Positions 6,915 to 16,020 of a stretch of DNA of 64,000 nucleotides are shown here, piece by piece. Source of the stretch: Actinoallomurus vinaceus. Its GTDB lineage: Bacteria > Actinomycetota > Actinomycetes > Streptosporangiales > Streptosporangiaceae. The notes beneath the pieces were generated by a model, which was not told the origin of the DNA, did no database searches, and saw only the letters and a list, made by a program, of their open reading frames with translations. How positions within the stretch are numbered: the stretch's first letter is position 1; every line of letters begins with the position of its first letter. The stretch is taken from the NCBI RefSeq assembly GCF_039542055.1, contig NZ_BAABHK010000007.1, positions 248,001-312,000 of the forward strand, read 5' to 3'. Both the position numbers and the translations under genes were made by a program.

Positions 6915-9590
6915 ATGACCGCTGGACGCGCCCGCGCTCTCCTCTGCTCTCTCTGGGCCTGCGCACTCGTACTGGCCCTCGGCGGTGCGGCCGCCGCGGC
7001 GTCGGGCCGGGTGCCGCCGAAGCCGATCACGCGGATCTCCGCCGGCTCGGGCTCCGCGACCGCCCTGGCCGGATACCGGATCCAGTCGTCGGCCAAGGTG
7101 TCGGACTCCGGCGCCGCCATCTCGACCCCGGGATACGCGGGCGCGTCCGGCTGGTACGCCGCCGGCCCGCGCTCGACCGTCCTGGCCGCTCTCCTGGCGA
7201 ACGGCAAGTACGGCGACCCGTTCTACTCGACCGCGCTGAAGTCCATCCCGGCGAGCGACTTCACCGTGCCGTGGTGGTACCGCGCGGACTTCACCCTCGG
7301 CTCGGAAGCGGACCTGCACACCTTCCTCGACTTCAGCGGCGTCATCTCCAGCGCGGACGTCTGGGTCAACGGCACGCGGGTGGCGACCGCCGCGCAGACC
7401 GCCGGCGCCTATCCGCGGTACCAGCCGGACATCACCGCACTCGTGCACCCCGGCACCAACTCCGTGGCGTTCTCTGTGAACCCCAACGACCCGGACAAGA
7501 ACCTCACGACCGGCTGGATCGACTGGGTGCAGTCGCCGCCCGACCACAACATGGGCCTGTTCCGCGACGTCTTCGTCCGGCGCAGCGGCTCGGTGGCGCT
7601 GCGCAATGCACACGTCACGACGAAACTGGCCGTGCCCGCCCTGGACAAGGCCGACCTGACCGTCAAGGTGGACGCCCGGAACGACTCCTCCGCGACGGTG
7701 AAGGCGACGGTCGCCGGCACCGCCGGTCCGGCGTCCTTCTCCCAGGACGTCTCCCTCGCAGCCCACGAGACCAAGACGCTGACCTTCACCGCGTCGATCG
7801 CGAACCCGAAGGTCTGGTGGCCGTACGGGATGGGCGGCCAGCCGCTCTACGACCTCGACCTCACGGCCACCGTGGAAGGGACCGCGACCGACACGGCGCA
7901 TGAGCGGTTCGGCGTCCGCGACGTGCGCTCCGCGCTGAACTCCGACGGCGCCCGCACGTACACGATCAACGGCAGGCCGCTGCTCATCCGCGGCGGCGGC
8001 TGGTCGCCCGACCTGTTCCTGCGCCCCGACCGCACCTACCTCGAGGACCGGATCCGCTACACCCGTGACCTCGGGCTCAACACGATCCGTCTGGAGGGGC
8101 ACCTGGAGCCGGACGACTTCTTCGACCTCGCCGACGAGTACGGCATCCTGGCCCTGCCCGGCTGGGAGTGCTGCGACAAGTGGCAGAGCCTGAGCGGCTG
8201 GAGCTCCGCGGACCACACCGTCGCGAAGGCGTCGATGGCCGCCGAGGCCGCGCGGCTCCGCGACCACCCGAGCGTCATCTCCTTCCTCATCGGCAGCGAC
8301 GAGGCGCCGACCAAGCAGGTGGAGCAGGAGTACGTCGACGCGCTGAAGGCGGCGGACTGGCCGAACCCGATCGTCCCGGCCGCGTCGGACGCGTCCGCGC
8401 CGATCACGGGCTCGTCGGGGATGAAGATGACCGGACCGTACGACTGGGTGCCGCCGAACTACTGGTACACGAAGAAGGAGGGCGGAGCGTACGGCTTCAA
8501 CTCCGAGACGAGCGCGGGCCCGGACGTGCCGACCCTCGACACGCTCCGCCGGATGATGAGCTCGAGCGAGCTCGCCACGCTGTGGCAGGACCCCTCCGCG
8601 AAGCAGTACCACCGCTCGCCGTCCAGCACGTTCGGCACCCTGAAGATCTTCGACAACGCGCTCATCGGCCGCTATGGCAAGCCGACGAGCCTGGAGGACT
8701 ACGTACGCAAGGCGCAGCTCGCCCAGTACGAGGCGGTGCGTGCGCAGTTCGAGGCATACGGCCGGAACTTCACCGACTCGTCCAAGCCGTCCACGGGCGT
8801 CGTCTACTGGATGCTGAACAGCGGCTGGACCTCACTGCACTGGCAACTGTTCGACTACTACCTCGACCAGGGCGGCTCCTACTACGGCGCCAAGGAGGCG
8901 AACCGGCCGCTGCACGCGCAGTACTCCTATGACGACCGGTCGGTCGCCGTCGTGAACTCGGATCACGGCGCGGCGTCGGACCTCACGGTGAAGGCCGACG
9001 TGTACAACCTCGACGGCACCTCGAAGTACACGAAGACCGCGACCGTGAGCGTCCCCGGCGACGGCGGCCGTACGACGGCGCTGACCCTCCCGTCGTCGAT
9101 CAGCGGCCTGTCCACGACCTACCTGGTGCGCCTGACGGTCGCCGGCAAGGACGGCCGCGAGATCGATCGCAACGTGTACTGGCTGTCCACCAAGAAGGAC
9201 GTCATCGACTGGTCGAAGAACGACTGGTACTACGTGCCGACGTCGAGCTACGCCGACCTCAGCGGGCTGTCGGGCATGACGGCGGCGCCGGTGAGCGCGA
9301 CGGTCTCCTCGACGGCGGCCGGGGACGGCACCACCACGACCACGGTGACGCTCAAGAACACGGGCACCGGCAAGATCCCGGCGTTCTACGTCGACGCCCA
9401 CGTCGTCGACGCCTCCGGCGACCCCGTGCTCCCGGTGCGGTGGTCGGACAACGCGGTCAGCCTGTGGCCCGGCGAGTCGACCACGCTGACCGCCACCTAC
9501 CGCACGTCCGACCTGCACGGATCCACGGCCGGCGTCCGCGTCTCCGGCTGGAACGTGGCCACCCGGACGACGATGACCACCGGTCCCTGA
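6915..9590 (+). CDS. csxA: GH2 exo-beta-D-glucosaminidase (exo-chitosanase)
   Basis: 891-residue secreted GH2 enzyme that removes single glucosamine units from the non-reducing end of chito-oligosaccharides. A signal peptide (about 1-30) precedes the GH2 sugar-binding domain (WWYRADF, about 120-225), an immunoglobulin-like domain (about 230-330) and the TIM barrel. Catalytic residues match the characterised Amycolatopsis CsxA (Asp469, Glu541): GSDE with Asp462/Glu463 and GFNSETSAG with Glu531. The enzyme ends after the C-terminal beta domains; CsxA's CBM35 chitosan-binding module is absent. Start ATG 6915 has GGAGGAA upstream. Ends at a very strong terminator. Context (GH3, polysaccharide deacetylase downstream, CsnR-like operator) supports chitosan use. 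Confidence 0.9.
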   Translation: MTAGRARALLCSLWACALVLALGGAAAAASGRVPPKPITRISAGSGSATALAGYRIQSSAKVSDSGAAISTPGYAGASGWYAAGPRSTVLAALLANGKYGDPFYSTALKSIPASDFTVPWWYRADFTLGSEADLHTFLDFSGVISSADVWVNGTRVATAAQTAGAYPRYQPDITALVHPGTNSVAFSVNPNDPDKNLTTGWIDWVQSPPDHNMGLFRDVFVRRSGSVALRNAHVTTKLAVPALDKADLTVKVDARNDSSATVKATVAGTAGPASFSQDVSLAAHETKTLTFTASIANPKVWWPYGMGGQPLYDLDLTATVEGTATDTAHERFGVRDVRSALNSDGARTYTINGRPLLIRGGGWSPDLFLRPDRTYLEDRIRYTRDLGLNTIRLEGHLEPDDFFDLADEYGILALPGWECCDKWQSLSGWSSADHTVAKASMAAEAARLRDHPSVISFLIGSDEAPTKQVEQEYVDALKAADWPNPIVPAASDASAPITGSSGMKMTGPYDWVPPNYWYTKKEGGAYGFNSETSAGPDVPTLDTLRRMMSSSELATLWQDPSAKQYHRSPSSTFGTLKIFDNALIGRYGKPTSLEDYVRKAQLAQYEAVRAQFEAYGRNFTDSSKPSTGVVYWMLNSGWTSLHWQLFDYYLDQGGSYYGAKEANRPLHAQYSYDDRSVAVVNSDHGAASDLTVKADVYNLDGTSKYTKTATVSVPGDGGRTTALTLPSSISGLSTTYLVRLTVAGKDGREIDRNVYWLSTKKDVIDWSKNDWYYVPTSSYADLSGLSGMTAAPVSATVSSTAAGDGTTTTTVTLKNTGTGKIPAFYVDAHVVDASGDPVLPVRWSDNAVSLWPGESTTLTATYRTSDLHGSTAGVRVSGWNVATRTTMTTGP

Positions 9591-9633
9591 ACCGGGGAGG
9601 CCGGGACCGGTGGCGTAGCGTGGGTCGCACCAC

Positions 9634-9672
9634 GCGGGCCGTTCCCCGACAAGGCGTCGGGGAACGGCCCGC
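9634..9672 (+). terminator. Strong terminator hairpin after csxA
   Basis: Perfect 17-bp stem (GCGGGCCGTTCCCCGAC with its complement) around the loop AAGGC, 44 bases after the csxA stop and 20 bases before the next start. No clear T-run, as is common in high-GC actinobacteria. Confidence 0.75.
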
Positions 9673-9692
9673 CTGTCCTGGGAGGGGCGCAG

Positions 9693-10553
9693 GTGCCGAT
9701 CGAAACAGCGGACTTCGGGCGTACCGGTCACAACAGCACGCGTGTCATCTTCGGCGCCGCCGCGCTGGCAGCGGTGTCCCAGAGCGTCGCGGACCAGACC
9801 TTCGACGTCATTCTCGAGCACGGGATCAACCACATCGACGTGGCCGCCTCCTACGGCGAGGCGGAGGTGCGTCTCCGGCCCCTGCTGCGGCGGGAACCGG
9901 ACCGGTTCTTCCTGGCGACCAAGACCGGCGAGCGCACGGCGGCCGAGGCGCGCGAGGAGCTTCACCGGTCGCTGGACCGCCTCGGCGTCGACCACGTCGA
10001 CCTGTGGCAGCTGCACTCCCTGGCCGACCCCATCGAGTGGGACATCGCTCTCAGCCCCGGCGGGGCGCTCGAGGCCGCCCTGGCGGCGCGGGAGGAAGGG
10101 CTCGTGCGGTGGATCGGCGTGACCGGCCACGGCACGCAGATCGCGGCGAGCCACCGGCGGAGCCTGGAGAGGTTCGACTTCGACTCGGTCCTGCTGCCGT
10201 ACAACTACCTCACCCTGCGCAATACCTACTACGCGGACAACTTCGAGGCGTTGTACCGGACGTGCCAGGAACGGCGGGTGGCGATGCAGACGATCAAGTC
10301 GATCGCGCTGCGCCCCTGGATGGGCCGCCCGCACACCCGGTCCACCTGGTACGAACCGCTGGAGCGGCAGGACGACATCGACCTCGCGGTCTGGTGGGCG
10401 CTCAGCCGGCCCGGCGTCTTCGTCAACAGCGTCGGCGACGTCGACCTGCTGCCCCGCGTCCTCGACGCCGCGTCCCGCTTCGACGAAGCGCCCGACGACG
10501 CCGCGATGGACGCGCTGGTCCAGCGATCCCAGGCCGAGCCGCTGTTCGTCTGA
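9693..10553 (+). CDS. Aldo/keto reductase family protein
   Basis: 286-residue AKR-fold oxidoreductase, probably NAD(P)H-dependent on an unknown carbonyl or sugar. The catalytic tetrad is visible: Asp and Tyr in HIDVAASYGEAE (about 47-58), Lys in LATKTG (about 74-79) and His in WQLHS (about 104-108). Length is typical for the short AKR subfamilies with one-domain barrels. It starts with GTG preceded by GGGAGGGG, just past a strong terminator, so it is transcribed separately from csxA or only by read-through. It converges on the deacetylase gene with 10 bases between stops. Confidence 0.85.
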   Translation: MPIETADFGRTGHNSTRVIFGAAALAAVSQSVADQTFDVILEHGINHIDVAASYGEAEVRLRPLLRREPDRFFLATKTGERTAAEAREELHRSLDRLGVDHVDLWQLHSLADPIEWDIALSPGGALEAALAAREEGLVRWIGVTGHGTQIAASHRRSLERFDFDSVLLPYNYLTLRNTYYADNFEALYRTCQERRVAMQTIKSIALRPWMGRPHTRSTWYEPLERQDDIDLAVWWALSRPGVFVNSVGDVDLLPRVLDAASRFDEAPDDAAMDALVQRSQAEPLFV

Positions 10554-10563
10554 TCCCCGGCCG

Positions 10564-11448
10564 TCAGTGCAACTGGTCGGAGAGGCGCACGAAGTGGTGG
10601 CCGGCCGCCAGCAGGCGGGGCACGGCGGCGGCGATGCCCTCCGCCGTGCCGCCCTTGGGCCGATTCATGTGGCAGATCACGATCGAGCCGTCGGCGGCGG
10701 ACCCGACGGCGTGGTGGACCTCTGCGGGGGTGTACGTGGCGCCCGCGTCGCCGTTGACGCTGAAGCCGACGAACCGCTCCCCCACGTTGGTGACGATCCG
10801 CGCCGCGACGTCGTCGCAGTACGCGGTGCCGGAACGGAAGAAGCGCGGCGGGAAGCCCAGTAGCCGGGTCAGCTTGACATGGTTGCCGGCGACCTCGTCG
10901 TACACCTCACCGGAGCTGCGCGTGCCGGCGATGCCGTACGCCGATCGCCCGGTGACCGACAGCGGACGGTGCCGGGTGCCGTGGTTGGCGATCTCGAACA
11001 GCGGTTCCCGGGCCAGCCGCCGGAAGACCGCCGGGTTGGCGTCGATCCAGCGGGAGTTGATGAAGAGGGTCGCCGGCACCTCCCGCCGGCGCAGGAAGTC
11101 GATCAGCTTCTGGTCGTAGCCGCTCCCGCCCGGTCCGCCGCAGGCGTCGAAGGTCAGCGCGATCGCACCTCGAGTGGGCAGTGCGCGCACCGTCCCGGGC
11201 GCGTCGAAACCCCAGGTGTGCGGTTTGCGCCGCCCGTAGCGGGCCACCACCTCGGAACGCGTCAGCGTGTGGGCGACCGCGGGCCGCGGGGTGAGACTCG
11301 GCCCGCCGCTCGCGGCCTCGGAGCGGGGCACCCCGGTGCCGGACCGGCCACCACGGGCCGTACCGGACGGGCCCGCGCAGCCGGCGAGCGCACCCGCCGC
11401 CATGGCCGCCAGCACCGCGCGGCGGCTGGGAGGCATTCGGTGGTCCAC
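10564..11448 (-). CDS. Polysaccharide deacetylase (CE4) lipoprotein
   Basis: 294-residue exported NodB-homology protein that would remove N- or O-acetyl groups from a polysaccharide such as chitin or peptidoglycan. N-terminus SRRAVL followed by a hydrophobic run and lipobox LAGC (Cys24) marks a Tat-type lipoprotein. A Ser/Gly/Pro linker (25-60) leads to the deacetylase domain with TFDACGG (about 99-105; the usual TFDD has its second Asp replaced by Ala), the HxxxH-type zinc site NHGTRHRPLS, RSGTAYCDD and GSIVICHMN near the end. The altered first motif may mean changed activity. Convergent with the aldo/keto reductase. Confidence 0.83.
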   Translation of the reverse strand: MDHRMPPSRRAVLAAMAAGALAGCAGPSGTARGGRSGTGVPRSEAASGGPSLTPRPAVAHTLTRSEVVARYGRRKPHTWGFDAPGTVRALPTRGAIALTFDACGGPGGSGYDQKLIDFLRRREVPATLFINSRWIDANPAVFRRLAREPLFEIANHGTRHRPLSVTGRSAYGIAGTRSSGEVYDEVAGNHVKLTRLLGFPPRFFRSGTAYCDDVAARIVTNVGERFVGFSVNGDAGATYTPAEVHHAVGSAADGSIVICHMNRPKGGTAEGIAAAVPRLLAAGHHFVRLSDQLH

Positions 11449-11483
11449 GCCGCAATCATCGTGCTCGTGGCGTTGACGCCAGG

Positions 11484-12368
11484 TTAAGCACCCTGCGGGG
11501 CGTCGGCCAGCCGGGAGCGAAGCCGGGCCACGTCCTGGCCGGGCGGGAGACCGTAGACGCGGCGGTACTCGCGATTGAACTGGGTCGCGCTCACGTACCC
11601 GACCGCGTCCGCGACCTGGGCCGCGGTCGCGTCACCGGCGATCAGTCGCCGCCGCGCCTCCTGCAGCCGCAGATGTTTCTGGAACTGCAGCGGGCTCATG
11701 CCGGTGGCCGCCTTGAAGTGCCGGTGCAGCGTGGCGGGACTCATATGGGCCACCGCCGCGATCGCGTCGACGCTGAGCGGTTCGGCGTAGTGCGCGCAGA
11801 TCCATTTCGCCGCCTCGCGTATCCGGGCCGCGGCCGAGTCGGCCAGCGACCACTGCCGCAGGACGGGGCCGAGCGGGCTGCCCAGCAACCGGTAGAGGAT
11901 CTCGCTCTCGATGCGGGGCGCCAGGAGGCGAATGTCCTCCGGGGCATCGAGCAGCCCGACCCACCGGGTGACCGCGTCGACGAGCTCCGGTGTCATCGGC
12001 GCGGTGGCCTGTCCGCCGGCGCCCGGTGGGGTGCGCGGGCCGCTCTCGTCCAGTTCCAGCAGCAGATCCGCGAGCGCCCGCCCGTCGAGCCGCATCACCG
12101 CGGACCGGTACGGCACCTTCTCGAATACGGCGGAGGCCGGGAGTTCGAGCGAGTTGAGGAACATCTCACCGCGTCTGGTGACCAGGCTGTGCTCTCCTGC
12201 GACGACGCGTTTGGCGCCGTCGGCGATGAAACAGATCATCGGCTCGTACAGCTGGTCAGTAGGGGCGATGAACTCGTCAAGCGCGACCAGCGAGAGCCGG
12301 GGCACCGCGCTCTCGGACCACAGGCCCGCGCAGTGCCGCTTGACGGCCGTGGCGAGCCGATCCAGCAC
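11484..12368 (-). CDS. AraC-family transcription regulator
   Basis: 294-residue regulator: an N-terminal AraC_N-type cupin effector domain (about 1-180; PMICFIADGAKRV) and a C-terminal pair of helix-turn-helix motifs (about 190-280; SVDAIAAVAHMSPATLHRHFK and GYVSATQFNREYRRVYG split over two helices). It is divergent from an aldo/keto reductase gene with an 85-bp gap, an arrangement common for AraC_N regulators controlling a neighbouring reductase. Ligand unknown. Confidence 0.88.
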   Translation of the reverse strand: MLDRLATAVKRHCAGLWSESAVPRLSLVALDEFIAPTDQLYEPMICFIADGAKRVVAGEHSLVTRRGEMFLNSLELPASAVFEKVPYRSAVMRLDGRALADLLLELDESGPRTPPGAGGQATAPMTPELVDAVTRWVGLLDAPEDIRLLAPRIESEILYRLLGSPLGPVLRQWSLADSAAARIREAAKWICAHYAEPLSVDAIAAVAHMSPATLHRHFKAATGMSPLQFQKHLRLQEARRRLIAGDATAAQVADAVGYVSATQFNREYRRVYGLPPGQDVARLRSRLADAPQGA

Positions 12369-12453
12369 AGGTACTCCTTACTGAGAGAATTAGGCAATCC
12401 TATGCGATGTCCGCCCCATGACTCCGTCGCGCCGCGTTCCTAGCGTTGACCGC

Positions 12454-13458
<1,005 letters not shown>

Positions 13459-13559
13459 CATTCCGCCCCCTTCCTGGTCGATGGGCGGGCGGCCGTCCAC
13501 GTGCTCGGAACGCCGACGCGACGGGCACGCCGGGCGGCGCCGGAGCATGGCGGCGCGAC

Positions 13560-13608
13560 GGACCGGTGAGTCCCGCCGGACGGGACGACACGCGCCCTTG
13601 TCCGGTCC
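13560..13608 (+). terminator. Nested hairpin after aldo/keto reductase
   Basis: GTCCCG-CCGGA-CGGGAC hairpin (13570-13586) enclosed by GGACCGG / CCGGTCC arms (13560-13566, 13602-13608). It is about 100 bases after the reductase stop and just before the FAD oxidoreductase promoter. Candidate terminator only. Confidence 0.35.
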
Positions 13609-13622
13609 CGAGGCGCGACGGA

Positions 13623-13642
13623 TACTGACTCGAGAATCAGTA
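13623..13642. promoter_or_regulatory. Inverted repeat TACTGA-N8-TCAGTA
   Basis: 6-bp perfect arms with an 8-base spacer (CTCGAGAA), ending where the AAGGAG ribosome site begins and 10 bases before the start codon of the FAD oxidoreductase. The form suits a TetR-family dimer; the TetR gene just downstream of the oxidoreductase is the obvious candidate, but its own promoter lacks a copy. Confidence 0.45.
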
Positions 13643-13652
13643 AGGAGTCGCC

Positions 13653-15224
13653 ATGTACGACGTCGTGGTGGTCGGTGGTGGGCACAACGGCCTCGTGGCC
13701 GCCGCCTACCTGGCAAAGGCGGGGCTGCGGGTCTGCGTCTGCGAGGCGCGCGAGGTGGTGGGCGGGGCCGCAGTGAGCGAGCATCCGTTCGGCCCGGACT
13801 ACACGGTCACGTCCCTGTCGTACGTGGTGAGCTTGTTGCCGCCCGCCCTGGTCCGCGACCTGCGGCTCGACCGGCACGGCTACCACGTGTACCCGCAGGG
13901 CCCGTACTTCGCGCCGCGCGCCGACGGCGGGCACCTGCGGCTGCCCGACGACCCGGTGCGGCGCCGGGAGGAGATCGAGCGCTTCTCCTCCAAGGACGCC
14001 GCCGCGTACGAGCGGTGGGACTCCTGGATGGGCGGGCTGGGGCGGCTCCTCGGCCCGCTGCTCGACCAGATCCCGCCCAAGCTCGGCTCGCACCGGCCCG
14101 CCGACCTCCTCCGGCAGGCCGGGCTGCTGCGCGCCCTGCGCGGCGTGGACGAGCGCTCGGCGGTAGACATCACCCGGATCCTGACCGACAGCATCGCCGA
14201 CCTGGTGGAGGACTTCTTCGACTCAGACGCGATGCGGGGCGTGCTGTCGGTGTCCGGCGTCATCGGCACCTGGGCGGGCCCCCGGTCCGCCGGGACGGCG
14301 TACGTCATGCTGCACCACCACGTCGGCGAGACCGCGTGGGGGTTCCCGCGCGGCGGCATGGGCGGGGTGACCCGGGCTCTGGCCGCGGCCGCCCGCGGGT
14401 TCGGCGCGGAGATCCGCACGGCCGCGCCGGTGGCCCGCATCGACGTCCGCTCCGGCCGGGCCACCGGTGTCACGCTGGAGTCCGGCGAGGAGCTGACGGC
14501 CGGCACCGTCATCACGACGGCGCACCCGAAGATCTCGTTCCTGCGGCTGCTGGACCGCCAGGACCTGCCGGCGGACTTCGTCGCGGACATCGAGCGCTGG
14601 AAGACCCGCAGCGGCACCGTCAAGATCAATCTGGCGGTGGACCGGCTGCCGGAGTTCCGCGGGATCTCCGGATTCGACCCGGAGGTGCACGGCGGCACGA
14701 TCGTGCTCGCCGAGTCCCTCGACGACATCGAGGGTGCCTTCCAGGACGCCGTGGCCGGCCGGGCCGCCGCGCTGCCGTTCGCCGACGTGTGCATCCCGAG
14801 CGTGTTCGACGACTCACTGGCGCCCGAGGGGCACCACATCGTGTCGATGTTCACCCAGTGGGTGCCGCACACCTGGCACACCGCGCAGCCCGCGGCGGAG
14901 CTCGAGGCGTACGCCGACCGGGTGGTCGCCCGGATGGAGGCGGTCGCGCCGGGCTTCGCCTCCTCGGTCCTGCACCGGCAGGTGATCGGGCCGTACGACA
15001 TGGAGCACCGGTACAACCTCATCGGCGGCAACATCTTCCACGGCGAGCTGACGCCGGGCCAGATGTTCCACGCGCGCCCGGCGGCCGGATACGCCGACCT
15101 GCGCACGCCGATCAAGGGGCTCTACCAGGCCGGATCGGCCACGCACGGAGGCGGCGGCGTCACCGGCGTTCCCGGCCGCAACGTCGTCGCGCAGGTGCTC
15201 AAGGACCGCCGGAGGCGCCGGTGA
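13653..15224 (+). CDS. Phytoene-desaturase-like FAD oxidoreductase
   Basis: 523-residue flavoprotein of the NAD(P)/FAD-dependent amine oxidase/phytoene desaturase superfamily (PYROXD2-like branch). The Rossmann FAD motif VVVGGGHNGLVAAAYLAKAG opens the protein (about 4-24) followed by an acidic residue at the end of the second strand (CEAREVVGG). The C-terminal FAD segment is GLYQAGSATHGGGGVTG (about 489-505). Ribosome site AAGGAG is well placed. Substrate unknown; this branch is not known to make carotenoids, and no phytoene synthase is nearby. Probably controlled through the inverted repeat over its ribosome site. It is separated from the TetR gene by a palindromic repeat. Confidence 0.87.
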   Translation: MYDVVVVGGGHNGLVAAAYLAKAGLRVCVCEAREVVGGAAVSEHPFGPDYTVTSLSYVVSLLPPALVRDLRLDRHGYHVYPQGPYFAPRADGGHLRLPDDPVRRREEIERFSSKDAAAYERWDSWMGGLGRLLGPLLDQIPPKLGSHRPADLLRQAGLLRALRGVDERSAVDITRILTDSIADLVEDFFDSDAMRGVLSVSGVIGTWAGPRSAGTAYVMLHHHVGETAWGFPRGGMGGVTRALAAAARGFGAEIRTAAPVARIDVRSGRATGVTLESGEELTAGTVITTAHPKISFLRLLDRQDLPADFVADIERWKTRSGTVKINLAVDRLPEFRGISGFDPEVHGGTIVLAESLDDIEGAFQDAVAGRAAALPFADVCIPSVFDDSLAPEGHHIVSMFTQWVPHTWHTAQPAAELEAYADRVVARMEAVAPGFASSVLHRQVIGPYDMEHRYNLIGGNIFHGELTPGQMFHARPAAGYADLRTPIKGLYQAGSATHGGGGVTGVPGRNVVAQVLKDRRRRR

Positions 15225-15228
15225 CCCG

Positions 15229-15396
15229 TCTAGGGGGTGTCCGGTGGGTCTTTGTCCGGCTGCGCGGCGTCCAGAGCGCGCCTCGCCGCGTTGTCGTCGG
15301 TCGGCAGCCAACACCAGGCTGCCTCCCTCCTCCGCCTTGCGAGGCACACTCTGGACGCCGCTCGCTACGAACAAGACCCGCCGGACACCCCCTAGA
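15229..15396. repeat. 168-bp palindromic MITE-like element
   Basis: The left end (TCTAGGGGGTGTCCGGTGGG...) and the reverse complement of the right end agree over about 26 bases with few mismatches, and inner segments also pair (GCGGCGTCCAGAG on both arms), so nearly the whole element can fold on itself. It begins and ends with CTAG and has no open frame. It fills the gap between two convergent genes and supplies the stop codon (TAG) of the TetR gene. It may be a non-autonomous transposon remnant mobilised by an IS elsewhere, and will act as a bidirectional terminator. Confidence 0.65.
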
Positions 15397-15988
15397 GCGA
15401 GTCGAGTCCGAGCTCACGGGCCGCCTGCTCGTACGCCCACGTCTCGGCCTGCCTGCGGGTCAGCACGCCGCGGTGCACCGTCGTCTGCACCGACAGCCCG
15501 TCGATCAGCGCGGTGATGCGCCACGCGGCGGCCTCCGGGTCGGCGCAGGAGAACTCCCCCGCCGCGACGCCCTCCGCGATGAGACCCGCGATCGTGTCGC
15601 GCCAGCGCAGGTCGAGCCGGCGGCAGACGCGGCGCAGCTCGGGCGTGCGCAGCGCGGCCGACCAGCCGTCGATCCACAGCCGCCAGCCCGGCGCCGCCGA
15701 CCCGCTGGGGTGGTACAGGCGCAGCGCCCGGACGAGGCGCCGGCGCGCGGAGTCGCCCGACCCGGCGACGTCGGCGAGCCGGTCGAGGTCGCGCCGCGCC
15801 GCGTACGCGAACGCCTCGGCGACCAGGCGGTCCTTGGACCGGAAATGGTAGAAGACGAGCGCGGTGCTGACCCCGAGTGCGGCGGCCACGTCGGCGACCC
15901 GTACGGCCGCGACGCCGCGCTCGGCGATCTGGGCGACGGCGGCGCGCAGGATCTCCTCGCGCCGGTCGAGGGCGGTCAACCGAGCCAC
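15392..15988 (-). CDS. TetR-family transcription regulator
   Basis: 198-residue regulator with an N-terminal helix-turn-helix (about 8-55; ILRAAVAQIAERGV, then VADVAAALGVSTALVFYHF) and a BetI-like C-terminal ligand domain with WRLWIDGW (about 100-107). Its last codons and TAG stop lie in the MITE-like repeat, so insertion may have changed its original C-terminus. Only 32 bases separate it from the divergent Rieske oxygenase gene, which it likely represses; BetI-like regulators often control amine or betaine genes. Confidence 0.87.
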   Translation of the reverse strand: MARLTALDRREEILRAAVAQIAERGVAAVRVADVAAALGVSTALVFYHFRSKDRLVAEAFAYAARRDLDRLADVAGSGDSARRRLVRALRLYHPSGSAAPGWRLWIDGWSAALRTPELRRVCRRLDLRWRDTIAGLIAEGVAAGEFSCADPEAAAWRITALIDGLSVQTTVHRGVLTRRQAETWAYEQAARELGLDSL

Positions 15989-16020
15989 GCGCCGACACTA
16001 TCCCGGCCCGGAGGCCCCCG

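Noticed and set aside
6879..8612. 577-residue frame opposite csxA
   Set aside because: Shadow of the GH2 gene, which has both catalytic motifs.
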